Assembly: GCF_035762905.1 (NCBI RefSeq) | Contig: NZ_DASUCC010000131.1 | Span: 1 to 64,000 of the forward strand | Length of the DNA: 64,000 nt | Direction of reading: 5' to 3' | Source of the DNA: DASYTH01 sp035762905 | GTDB lineage: Bacteria > Actinomycetota > Actinomycetes > Mycobacteriales > Pseudonocardiaceae | In this document: piece after piece, positions 9,201 through 15,417 of the stretch | How positions within the stretch are numbered: the first letter of the stretch is position 1 | How the letters are laid out: every line of letters begins with the position of its first letter | Notes under the pieces: generated by a model | Told to the model about the DNA's origin: nothing | What the model saw: the letters and a program-made list of their open reading frames with translations, nothing else | Databases searched by the model: none | Position numbers and translations under genes: made by a program

Positions 9201-9856
9201 ATGCCGAGTCGATCGAGGCTCCGGCTGCCGGGTCTCCGGTTGTCGGCGAGCCGGATGCAGGTTCGGTGGAATCGGCCGAGGCTGCGGGTGCGGTTGTTGC
9301 CGGGTCGGAGCCGGTCGGTGCCGCCGAGCCGGACTCTGTGGCGCGGGCCGAGGCCCCGATTGCCGGCGAGCCGGATGTCGTTGCGGCGGATTCTGCCGAG
9401 GCTTCGCCGGCTGAGGCTGCCGAGCCGGCCGGCGCCGAGACCGTGGGCCCGGATGCCGAGTCGACCGAGGCCCCGGCTGCCGAGTCCCCGGTTGCTGCCG
9501 ACCCGGATTCGGCGGAGCCGGTCACCGCCGAGTCGGACTCCGTGACGTCGGCCGAGGCCCCGATTGCCGGCGGCTCGGCTGCCGGTGCAGCGGAGTCGGC
9601 CGAACAGGCTTCGGGTGAGCCCGAGGTACCGTCCACCGGCGAGCCGGCGGTCGCCGCCAGCTCGTTCGGGGCTCCGGAGCGCGGCGCGGGTGGCTATCTC
9701 CCGTACTCCGCGCCGGCCGGCCCGGCGGGGGAGCACGCGGACGAGGAGTCGGCCGAACAGCAGCCGGAGGAGCAGGGCGCGCTGTACAACAGCCGGCGCC
9801 GGCGGGCCGCGGTCCGTCCGGCCGGGCCTCCGGTCTCGGCGAACACCGATGGCTGA
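6242..9856 (+). CDS. rne: Ribonuclease E/G (Rne/Rng family) with long acidic Ala/Glu/Pro tail
   Basis: 1204 residues from ATG 6242, with GAAGGAG at 6231-6237. The endonuclease processes rRNA and initiates mRNA decay. Domain order: a disordered N-terminus of alternating acidic and Arg/Lys-rich blocks (residues 1-320), an S1 RNA-binding domain (about 355-440), then the catalytic DNase-I-like domain with metal-binding aspartates D623 (VIDVNTGKF) and D667 (VIDFIDM) and the zinc-link cysteines C725 and C728 (CEHC). Spacing D-D-C matches E. coli RNase E. The tail (about 740-1150) is Ala/Glu/Pro-rich, contains two nearly identical 80-residue copies (bases 8881-9360) and uses more T-ending codons than the core. 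As in other actinobacteria the catalytic core is central, flanked by disordered arms. It heads the L21/L27/ObgE/ProB block. Confidence 0.95.
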   Translation: MSEKSTPAGQTGGNTSASPTPNLAAIPDRVRVHALAKLLDRSSREVLDTLTDLGEDGRSAQSSITRAVALKVAETLLGSAPEPEPEPAASNAPVRPPAPPLPVFASASPLFLPPDPSQAPAKPPREVREVREVRDTVVEEPEEDEEIESADDLGDDGEGAGRRRRRRGRRGRGRGKGGHDDDTAEDDTPDEEPPAEKPARAKKSKEPKESKEQADGPAGADDEAEGVVETASQRRRRRRRRRGGDDSGTVEDDPPNTVVHVREAREERSDGGAEARDEVRSVRGSTRLEAKRQRRRDGREAGRRRAPILSEAEFLARRESVDRAMVIRERGDRTQIAVLEDGVLVEHFVTTSGSGSLVGNVYLGRVQNVLPSMEAAFVDIGRGRNAVLYAGEVDWDAAGLEGKARKIEQALSTGDSVLVQVTKDPVGHKGARLTTQISLPGRFLVYVPGGGATGISRKLPENERRRLKDVLKRVVPEDAGVIIRTASEGISEEELGRDVRRLQAQWQVINDKTKGANGTKKANAPSLLYEEPDLLIKVVRDLFTEDFSALVVEGAGAWETIDPYVRHVAPELSERLRRHVSNTDVFAEFRIDEQLVKALDRKVWLPSGGYLVIDRTEAMTVIDVNTGKFTGSGGNLEETVTRNNLESAEEIVRQLRLRDIGGIIVIDFIDMVLESNRDLVLRRLTECLGRDRTRHQVAEVTSLGLVQMTRKRVGTGLLEAYSTPCEHCKGRGVLVTSDPVTKSGGNGQAGGAQGGGGRRSRGGGDKDKDKDKESAKDAVASQAAKAVRGIAKASGVTAAEQEAAPPVAPEPEAESAAPVAAEPVAAPPVRTPVTPQPVESAEVPAAESPVAGESEIAPVEPVGASVAAEQESAGSAEFPVVGEPEAVAADSAEAAEPVGAAATAGRDAESIEAPAAGSPIAGEPDAGSVESAEAAGAVVAGSEPVGAAEPDSVARAEAPIAGGSEAVAADSAEVVEPAGVAATAGRDAESIEAPAAGSPVVGEPDAGSVESAEAAGAVVAGSEPVGAAEPDSVARAEAPIAGEPDVVAADSAEASPAEAAEPAGAETVGPDAESTEAPAAESPVAADPDSAEPVTAESDSVTSAEAPIAGGSAAGAAESAEQASGEPEVPSTGEPAVAASSFGAPERGAGGYLPYSAPAGPAGEHADEESAEQQPEEQGALYNSRRRRAAVRPAGPPVSANTDG
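8881..9360 (+). repeat. Two tandem 240-bp direct repeats inside rne
   Basis: Copy 1 (8881-9120) and copy 2 (9121-9360) match with an exact 240-base period. The stretches from about 9003 to 9126 and 9243 to 9366 are base-for-base identical, while the flanks differ by scattered substitutions. The unit encodes 80 residues such as GSVESAEAAGAVVAGSEPVG. A third, more diverged partial copy follows from 9361. The identity at synonymous sites points to recent duplication rather than selection on the protein alone. Confidence 0.92.
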
Positions 9857-10028
9857 ATACCGGACCCGGTTTGACCCCCGTTCGGCGCGGCACGTAATCT
9901 TTACTTCGGCCCGCCGCTCACGGTGGGCCGTGTCGTGCGCGAGACCGCTGACGCCCCATGGCCAGCACGGACGTCGCGTGACCCCCAGTTTTGATCTATC
10001 CGTCGAGTAGCAGGAGAGTTGCGTCCCG

Positions 10029-10340
10029 ATGTACGCGATCGTCAAGACCGGCGGCAAGCAGTACAAGGTGGCTGTCGGCGACGTCGTCGAGGTCGAGAAG
10101 CTCGAGGGCGAGCCGGGCACCGAGCTCACCTTTCCGGCGCTGCTCGTCGTCGATGGTGACGACGTCACCACCGATGCGGCCGCCCTGGCCAAGGTCTCGG
10201 TGACCGGCAAGGTCGTCGAGCAGTCCAAGGGCCCCAAGATCCGCATCCACAAGTTCAAGAACAAGACCGGCTACCACAAGCGGCAGGGGCACCGGCAGAA
10301 GCTGACCCGTGTCGAGGTCACCGGCATCAAGACCAAGTAG
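10029..10340 (+). CDS. rplU: 50S ribosomal protein L21
   Basis: 103 residues, full length for bL21. It begins YAIVKTGGKQYKVAVGD and ends with the L21 signature IHKFKNKTGYHKRQGHRQ followed by LTRVEVTGI. It binds 23S rRNA in the large subunit. AGGAGAG at 10012-10018 serves ATG 10029 at a rather long spacing. It is followed by rpmA after 15 bases; the pair is a conserved operon and precedes obgE, as in most actinobacteria. Confidence 0.98.
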   Translation: MYAIVKTGGKQYKVAVGDVVEVEKLEGEPGTELTFPALLVVDGDDVTTDAAALAKVSVTGKVVEQSKGPKIRIHKFKNKTGYHKRQGHRQKLTRVEVTGIKTK

Positions 10341-10355
10341 GGGAGCAGATCAGCC

Positions 10356-10613
10356 ATGGCACACAAGAAGGGTGCGTCCAGCTCCCGCAACGGTCGCGAC
10401 TCGAACCCGCAGTACCTCGGCGTCAAGCGCTACGGGGGCCAGGTCGTCAAGGCCGGAGAGATCCTGATTCGTCAGCGTGGCACCAAGTTCCACCCGGGCG
10501 TGAACGTCGGTCGTGGCAGCGACGACACGCTGTTCGCGCTGGCCGCCGGTTCGGTCCAGTTCGGGACCAAGCGCGGTCGCAAGACCGTCAACATCGTCCC
10601 GGTCGAGGCCTGA
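10356..10613 (+). CDS. rpmA: 50S ribosomal protein L27
   Basis: 85 residues. The N-terminus MAHKKGASSSRNGRDSN reaches the peptidyl-transferase centre and is typical of bL27 that needs no proteolytic processing, since there is no Firmicutes-type extension before AHKK. The body (YLGVKRYGGQVVKAGEILIR) is canonical. The ribosome site GGGGAG at 10341-10346 follows the rplU stop directly, so translation of the two is probably coupled. A strong hairpin terminator follows the gene. Confidence 0.98.
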   Translation: MAHKKGASSSRNGRDSNPQYLGVKRYGGQVVKAGEILIRQRGTKFHPGVNVGRGSDDTLFALAAGSVQFGTKRGRKTVNIVPVEA

Positions 10614-10640
10614 GCGCCCGATTCGGAAGAGCATGACCCT

Positions 10641-10682
10641 CGACGAGGGGCGGGCCACCGTGAAACGGCCCGCCCCTCGTCG
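10641..10682 (+). terminator. Strong stem-loop between rpmA and obgE
   Basis: A 16-bp perfect stem (arms 10641-10656 and 10667-10682, reading CGACGAGGGGCGGGCC) closes a 10-base loop. It lies 27 bases after the rpmA stop and ends 20 bases before the obgE start. There is no clear T-tract. It probably ends most ribosomal-protein transcripts and lowers readthrough into obgE/proB. Confidence 0.85.
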
Positions 10683-10702
10683 TCGTTCGAGAGGAAGATC
10701 CA

Positions 10703-12148
10703 GTGTCCCGGTTCGTTGACCGCGTCGTGATCCATGTGGCCGCGGGCAACGGCGGCAACGGCTGTGCCTCGGTGCATCGCGAGAAGTACAAGCCGCTGGG
10801 CGGGCCGGACGGTGGTGACGGTGGCAACGGCGGCAACGTGACCCTGGTGGTGGACAGCGGCGTGCACACGTTGTTGGACTTCCACTTCCGGCCGCACGCC
10901 AAGGCGGCGAGCGGCCGGCCGGGCCAGGGCAGCAACCGCGATGGCGCGGCCGGCGACGATCTGGAGCTGCGCGTTCCGGACGGGACCGTGGTGCTGACCG
11001 AGGCCGGGGAGGTGCTCGCCGACCTGGTCGGCAACGGCACCCGGTTCGTGGCCGCCCGGGGCGGCCGGGGCGGGCTCGGCAACGCCGCGCTCGCCTCCAA
11101 GGCGCGCAAGGCTCCCGGGTTCGCGCTGCTCGGCGAACCCGGCGAGGCCCGCGACCTGGTGCTCGAGCTGCGTTCGGTGGCCGATGTCGGGCTGGTCGGG
11201 TTCCCCTCGGCCGGCAAGTCCTCGTTGATCTCGGTGCTGTCCGCGGCCCGGCCGAAGATCGCCGAGTACCCGTTCACCACGCTGGTGCCCAACCTGGGCG
11301 TGGTGACGGCGGGGGAGGCGGTGTTCACGATGGCCGACGTGCCCGGCCTGATCCCGGGGGCGAGCGAGGGCAAGGGCCTCGGCCTGGACTTCCTGCGGCA
11401 TATCGAGCGGTGTGCGGTGCTGGTGCACGTGGTGGACTGCGCCACCTACGAGCCGGACCGCGACCCGGTGTCCGATGTGGACGCACTCGAGGCGGAGCTG
11501 GCCCGGTACACCCCGGCACTCGGCGGCGAACTGGCCGACCGGCCGCGGGTCGTGGTGCTGAACAAGGTCGACGTGCCGGACGCGCGTGAGCTGGCCGAGC
11601 TGGTGCGGCCGGACCTCGAGGAGCGCGGGCTGCGGGTGTTCGCCGTGTCCACGGTGACCCACGAGGGACTGCGGGAGCTGTCGTTCGCGCTGGCCGCCGT
11701 GGTGGAGGAGGACCGGCGTACCAGGCCGCCTGCGGCACCGACCAGGATCGTGCTGCGACCGTCCGCTGTGGACGACGCGGGGTTCACCGTCGAGGAGGAT
11801 CCCGACGAGCCCGGGGCGTTCGTGGTGCGCGGCGACCGGCCGGAGCGGTGGGTGCGGCAGACCGACTTCGGCAACGACGAGGCCGTCGGCTATCTGGCCG
11901 ACCGGTTGGCCCGGCTCGGGGTCGAGGAGGCGCTCGCCGGGCTCGGCGCGTTGCCGGGGTGTCCGGTGTCCATCGGCGGGATCACGTTCGACTGGGAGCC
12001 GTCCACCCCGGCCGGGATCGCGATGCTCATGCACCAGCGCGGGTCCGATCCGCGGCTCGAGCAGAGCCTGCGCACGACCGCCGCGGAGCGCAAGGCCGCC
12101 AAGCGGGCCCGCCGCGGGCTTGACGGGGAGGAAGCCGACGAGGAATGA
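10703..12148 (+). CDS. obgE: Obg-family GTPase ObgE/CgtA
   Basis: 481 residues from GTG 10703, after GAGGAAG (10691-10697). Residues 1-158 form the glycine-rich Obg fold (VAAGNGGNGCASVHREKYKP). The G domain follows, with G1 GFPSAGKSSL (about 165-174), G3 DVPGL and G4 NKVD. The C-terminus is the variable OCT domain with a charged tail. ObgE couples GTP levels to 50S assembly and stress growth control and associates with the ribosome. Its ATG-less GTG start and the terminator just upstream suggest lower expression than rplU/rpmA. The stop overlaps the next start as ATGA. Confidence 0.97.
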   Translation: MSRFVDRVVIHVAAGNGGNGCASVHREKYKPLGGPDGGDGGNGGNVTLVVDSGVHTLLDFHFRPHAKAASGRPGQGSNRDGAAGDDLELRVPDGTVVLTEAGEVLADLVGNGTRFVAARGGRGGLGNAALASKARKAPGFALLGEPGEARDLVLELRSVADVGLVGFPSAGKSSLISVLSAARPKIAEYPFTTLVPNLGVVTAGEAVFTMADVPGLIPGASEGKGLGLDFLRHIERCAVLVHVVDCATYEPDRDPVSDVDALEAELARYTPALGGELADRPRVVVLNKVDVPDARELAELVRPDLEERGLRVFAVSTVTHEGLRELSFALAAVVEEDRRTRPPAAPTRIVLRPSAVDDAGFTVEEDPDEPGAFVVRGDRPERWVRQTDFGNDEAVGYLADRLARLGVEEALAGLGALPGCPVSIGGITFDWEPSTPAGIAMLMHQRGSDPRLEQSLRTTAAERKAAKRARRGLDGEEADEE

Positions 12149-13278
12149 GCGTCTCCGCCGGAACCGTCCCGGACACCCGCACCCTGGTCGCGAACGCCCG
12201 CCGGGTCGTGGTCAAGGTCGGATCCTCGTCGCTGACCACGGCGGCGGGCGGGCTGGATCCCGCCCGGCTGGACGCGCTGGTCGACGCGATGGCCGCCCGA
12301 CGGACCGGGGGCAGCCAGGTGGTGCTGGTGTCCTCGGGTGCGATCGCAGCCGGCCTCGCGCCCCTGGGCATTCCCCGTCGCCCGGCCGATCTGGCCACCC
12401 AGCAGGCCGCCGCCAGCGTCGGCCAGCTTGCCCTCGGACACGCCTACGTCGCCTCGTTCGCCCGGCACGCCCTCACCGTCGGCCAGGTTCTGCTCACCGC
12501 CGATGACGTGGTGCGCCGCGCGCACTACCGCAACGCGCAGCGGACCTTGTCCCGCCTGCTCGCGCTCGGTGTGGTGCCGGTGGTCAACGAGAACGACACC
12601 GTGGCCACCGAGGAGATCCGGTTCGGCGACAACGACCGGCTGGCCGCCCTGGTCGCCCATCTCACCGGCGCCGACGCGCTGATCCTGCTGTCCGATGTGG
12701 ACGGACTCTACGACGGCGACCCCCGGCTCGGCGACGCCCGCCGGATCGACGAGGTGCACAGCCCGACCGATCTGCACGGCGTCAACGTGGGCGCGGGCCG
12801 CTCGTCCGGGCTCGGCACCGGCGGCATGGCATCCAAGCTGCAGGCCGCCCGGCTCGCCGCCGCCGCGGGCATCCCGGTCCTGCTCGCCGCCGCCTCCGCC
12901 GCCCCCCGCGCCCTCAGCACGGCCGACGTGGGCACCGCCTTCGCCGCCAGCGGCCGCCGGCTGTCCGCCCGCCGGTTCTGGCTCGGCTACGCCGCCGGTG
13001 CCGCCGGCACGCTCCACCTGGACGACGGCGCGGTGTCCGCGGTCGTCACCCGCCGCCGGTCCCTCCTGGCGGCCGGCATCACCGCGGTCACCGGCACCTT
13101 CGAAGCTGGCGACGTGGTCGACCTCGCCGATCCCGCCGGCACCGTGGTGGCCCGCGGAGTGGTCGCCTTCGACTCAACCGAACTCCCCGCCCTGATCGGC
13201 CAGTCCACCCACCACCTCCCCACCGAGCACCGCCGCGAGGTGGTCCACGCCGACGACCTGGTCCCGTTCCGGCACTGA
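12145..13278 (+). CDS. proB: Glutamate 5-kinase
   Basis: 377 residues; ATG 12145 overlaps the obgE stop (ATGA), so translation is probably coupled. ProB phosphorylates glutamate in the first step of proline synthesis. The amino-acid-kinase fold shows VVKVGSSSLT near the N-terminus, VLVSSGAIAAG, the substrate motif NENDTVA and SDVDGLYDGDPR. A C-terminal PUA domain (about residues 285-370) makes it the full-length form. proA is not adjacent within the window. obgE-proB linkage is common in actinobacteria. Confidence 0.97.
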   Translation: MSVSAGTVPDTRTLVANARRVVVKVGSSSLTTAAGGLDPARLDALVDAMAARRTGGSQVVLVSSGAIAAGLAPLGIPRRPADLATQQAAASVGQLALGHAYVASFARHALTVGQVLLTADDVVRRAHYRNAQRTLSRLLALGVVPVVNENDTVATEEIRFGDNDRLAALVAHLTGADALILLSDVDGLYDGDPRLGDARRIDEVHSPTDLHGVNVGAGRSSGLGTGGMASKLQAARLAAAAGIPVLLAAASAAPRALSTADVGTAFAASGRRLSARRFWLGYAAGAAGTLHLDDGAVSAVVTRRRSLLAAGITAVTGTFEAGDVVDLADPAGTVVARGVVAFDSTELPALIGQSTHHLPTEHRREVVHADDLVPFRH

Positions 13279-13297
13279 TCACTCGCGCCGTGCGGAC

Positions 13298-13918
13298 TCA
13301 GGACGGGTGGAGGTGGCGGACGAGCCGGGACAGTTGGTCGGCGTAGCGCTCGGCGAATGCGGGGGTGTCCGGGTCCGCTCCGCAGACCATGCGGGCCACC
13401 TTGGGCAGGGTGACGCCGGCGCAGGCGGCCGCGAACAGGGCGAGGAACAGGTAGGCCGGGTCGAGGTCGTCCGGTAGCTCGCCGGCCTCCTGGCGGCGCC
13501 TCAGTTCCGCGACCTGGGTCTGCATGAACCCGTAGTCGGCAGCCTCGTCCGGGGTGCTGGACTCGGTGTCCAGATTGGACCAGACCATCAGCCTGGCCCA
13601 GTCCCGTTCGTACAGGTTGCTCATCACGAAGCCCGCCAGCACGGCGTCCAGCGGCAGGTCGGACTGGGACAACTCGCCGCTGGCCCGCTGCCACCGGGTG
13701 GTGAGTTCCTTGTAGAGACCTTCCTTTCCGCCGAAGTAGTAGGAGATCAGCTGCTTGTTCACGCCGGCCCGGTCGGCGATGTCGCTGATCCGGGCCGCGG
13801 CGAACCCCCGCGCGCCGAACTCGGCTTTGGCGGCGTCCAGGATGCGCGCCTTGGTGCGCTCGGGGTCTCGTTGCCGCTCGCCGGACCCGGGCGATCGTCG
13901 AGGAGTTCGCGCGGTCAT
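13298..13918 (-). CDS. TetR-family transcriptional regulator
   Basis: 206 residues from ATG 13918; in-frame ATGs farther upstream (13951, 13972) would overlap the operator. The N-terminal helix-turn-helix is clear: ILDAAKAEFGARGFAAARIS, then VNKQLISYYFGGKEGLYKEL. The C-terminal ligand domain is typical in length but gives no ligand clue. It is divergent from an FAD monooxygenase, and a palindrome with a promoter lies between them, so it probably represses that gene and itself. No good Shine-Dalgarno precedes it, so translation may be leaderless or weak. Confidence 0.9.
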   Translation of the reverse strand: MTARTPRRSPGSGERQRDPERTKARILDAAKAEFGARGFAAARISDIADRAGVNKQLISYYFGGKEGLYKELTTRWQRASGELSQSDLPLDAVLAGFVMSNLYERDWARLMVWSNLDTESSTPDEAADYGFMQTQVAELRRRQEAGELPDDLDPAYLFLALFAAACAGVTLPKVARMVCGADPDTPAFAERYADQLSRLVRHLHPS

Positions 13919-13958
13919 GCGGACACCGTAGTCAATCGTCACATTTATCATCCTATGG

Positions 13959-13988
13959 GTTGACTTAATCAACTCAAGAGATGATTAT
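13959..13988 (+). promoter_or_regulatory. Promoter of the FAD monooxygenase with overlapping TetR operator
   Basis: A near-consensus promoter reads TTGACT (13960-13965), 17-base spacer, GATTAT (13983-13988). The -35 box lies inside an imperfect palindrome GTTGACTTAATCAAC (13959-13973) with 5-bp perfect outer arms and further matching inner bases. Its position is right for a divergent TetR repressor to block RNA polymerase. The A+T-rich stretch stands out in this G+C-rich window. Confidence 0.75.
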
Positions 13989-14022
13989 AGTGAGCATCGA
14001 GGATCCGACAAGGAGAAGGCCG

Positions 14023-15342
14023 ATGTCCCAGCACTCACAGGTAGCGATCATCGGTGGCGGAACCGGCGGGCTGTGCCTCGCACAGGCCCTGCGTCGAGCG
14101 GGCGTCAGTGTCGCGGTCTACGAGCGCAGCCGCACCCGGTCCGAGCGGCTGCAGGGCTACCGCGTGCACATCAACCCGCAGGGTTCGCAGGCGTTGCACG
14201 AATGCCTGCCGGCCGAGCGTTGGCAGGCATTCGTCGACACCTGCGGCACCTCGGGCGGAGCGTTCGGGTTCGTCACCGAGCAGTTGGACGAGCTGATGCT
14301 GATCGAGGACGAGCTGACCTCCGGCGTCGAGCGCGACCCGACCCGGGCACACCATTCGGTCAGCCGGATCACCCTGCACCAGGTGCTGTCCGCCGGCCTG
14401 GACGGCGTTCTGCACCACGACAAGGAGTTCCGCCACTACTCGCGCGGCCCGGACGGAACGGTCACCTGCCAGTTCGCCGACGGCACGACCGCCACCGCCG
14501 ACGTGCTGGTCGGTGCGGACGGTGCGGCATCCCGGGTGCGGGCGCAGTATCTGCCGCACGCCGAACGAGTCGACACCGGCATCAAGACGATCGCCGGCAA
14601 GTTCCCGCTCACCGAGCGGACCAGGAAGCTGCTTCCGGCCCGGATCGTCGACGGCCCGAACACCGTGCTGCCACCTCGGGGCTGCGGCATGTTCATCGCA
14701 CCGCACGACCTCGGTGACGGCATCGCGGTCACCGCCGACGGCATCGGCGGCAACGACGCGACCCTGACCCACGACACGGTCCTGTTCGACAACACCACGA
14801 GCTACGTCATGTGGGTCTACGCCGCCGCCGACCACCACTACCCGGCCGATGTCGCACTGTCCGACCTGGACGGCCGGCAGCTGCGGGACCTGGTCGGTCG
14901 GATGATCGCGGACTGGCATCCCGCGCTCCGCCGGCTGGTGGCCGACTCACCGGCGCAGAGCGTCTCCTTGCTGCCGATCCGAACCTCGGTCCCGGTCGCG
15001 CGGTGGGAGAGCACGAACATCACGTTGCTCGGGGACGCGATTCACAGCATGACCCCGTTCCGAGGCATCGGTGCGAACACCGCCCTTCGGGACGCGACCC
15101 TGTTGGCCCGCAACCTGATCGCCGCCTTCCGGGGCGAACGTGGCCTACTCGACGCCATCTCCGACTACGAGATCCAGATGACCGGCTACGGGTTCGCCGC
15201 GGTCCGCGACTCGCTGCGCACCGCCAAGCAGTTCATCTCGGACAACCGGACGGGCCGGCGCATGTTCCGCATCGTGCTCCGCTTCTTCTCCGCGGTACCT
15301 CCTCTCAAGCGCAGGGCGTTCAGTGACCAGGGCAACAAGTAG
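14023..15342 (+). CDS. FAD-dependent aromatic-type monooxygenase (PHBH fold)
   Basis: 439 residues from ATG 14023, chosen for AAGGAG (14010-14015) 7 bases upstream. The Rossmann motif GGGTGGLCLAQAL (residues about 9-21) binds the ADP part of FAD, DVLVGADGAASRVR is the DG motif, and GDAIHSMTPFRGIGANTAL is the GD motif that binds the flavin ribityl chain. These place it among class A NAD(P)H-dependent hydroxylases, which include enzymes of aromatic breakdown, polyketide tailoring and antibiotic inactivation. The divergent TetR regulator argues for an inducible detoxification or catabolic role. The substrate is unknown. Confidence 0.9.
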   Translation: MSQHSQVAIIGGGTGGLCLAQALRRAGVSVAVYERSRTRSERLQGYRVHINPQGSQALHECLPAERWQAFVDTCGTSGGAFGFVTEQLDELMLIEDELTSGVERDPTRAHHSVSRITLHQVLSAGLDGVLHHDKEFRHYSRGPDGTVTCQFADGTTATADVLVGADGAASRVRAQYLPHAERVDTGIKTIAGKFPLTERTRKLLPARIVDGPNTVLPPRGCGMFIAPHDLGDGIAVTADGIGGNDATLTHDTVLFDNTTSYVMWVYAAADHHYPADVALSDLDGRQLRDLVGRMIADWHPALRRLVADSPAQSVSLLPIRTSVPVARWESTNITLLGDAIHSMTPFRGIGANTALRDATLLARNLIAAFRGERGLLDAISDYEIQMTGYGFAAVRDSLRTAKQFISDNRTGRRMFRIVLRFFSAVPPLKRRAFSDQGNK

Positions 15343-15361
15343 CGGTCCTGGTACTGGGGGT

Positions 15362-15404
15362 GGGTAGGTCTGGGGGCCGGGTTCGCCGACCCCCAGACCT
15401 ACCC
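15362..15404. terminator. Bidirectional stem-loop terminator
   Basis: A 15-bp perfect stem, GGGTAGGTCTGGGGG (15362-15376) with its complement (15390-15404), closes a 13-base loop. It sits between the convergent monooxygenase and recQ stop codons and can end transcription from both sides. Confidence 0.85.
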
Positions 15405-15417
15405 GTGTTCGCCGGGT

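Noticed and set aside
5699..10264. A very long minus-strand open frame (about 1500 codons) opposite rne
   Set aside because: It is low-complexity Arg/Gly/Leu antisense to a well-supported gene and crosses rplU; it results from G+C-rich third-base bias.
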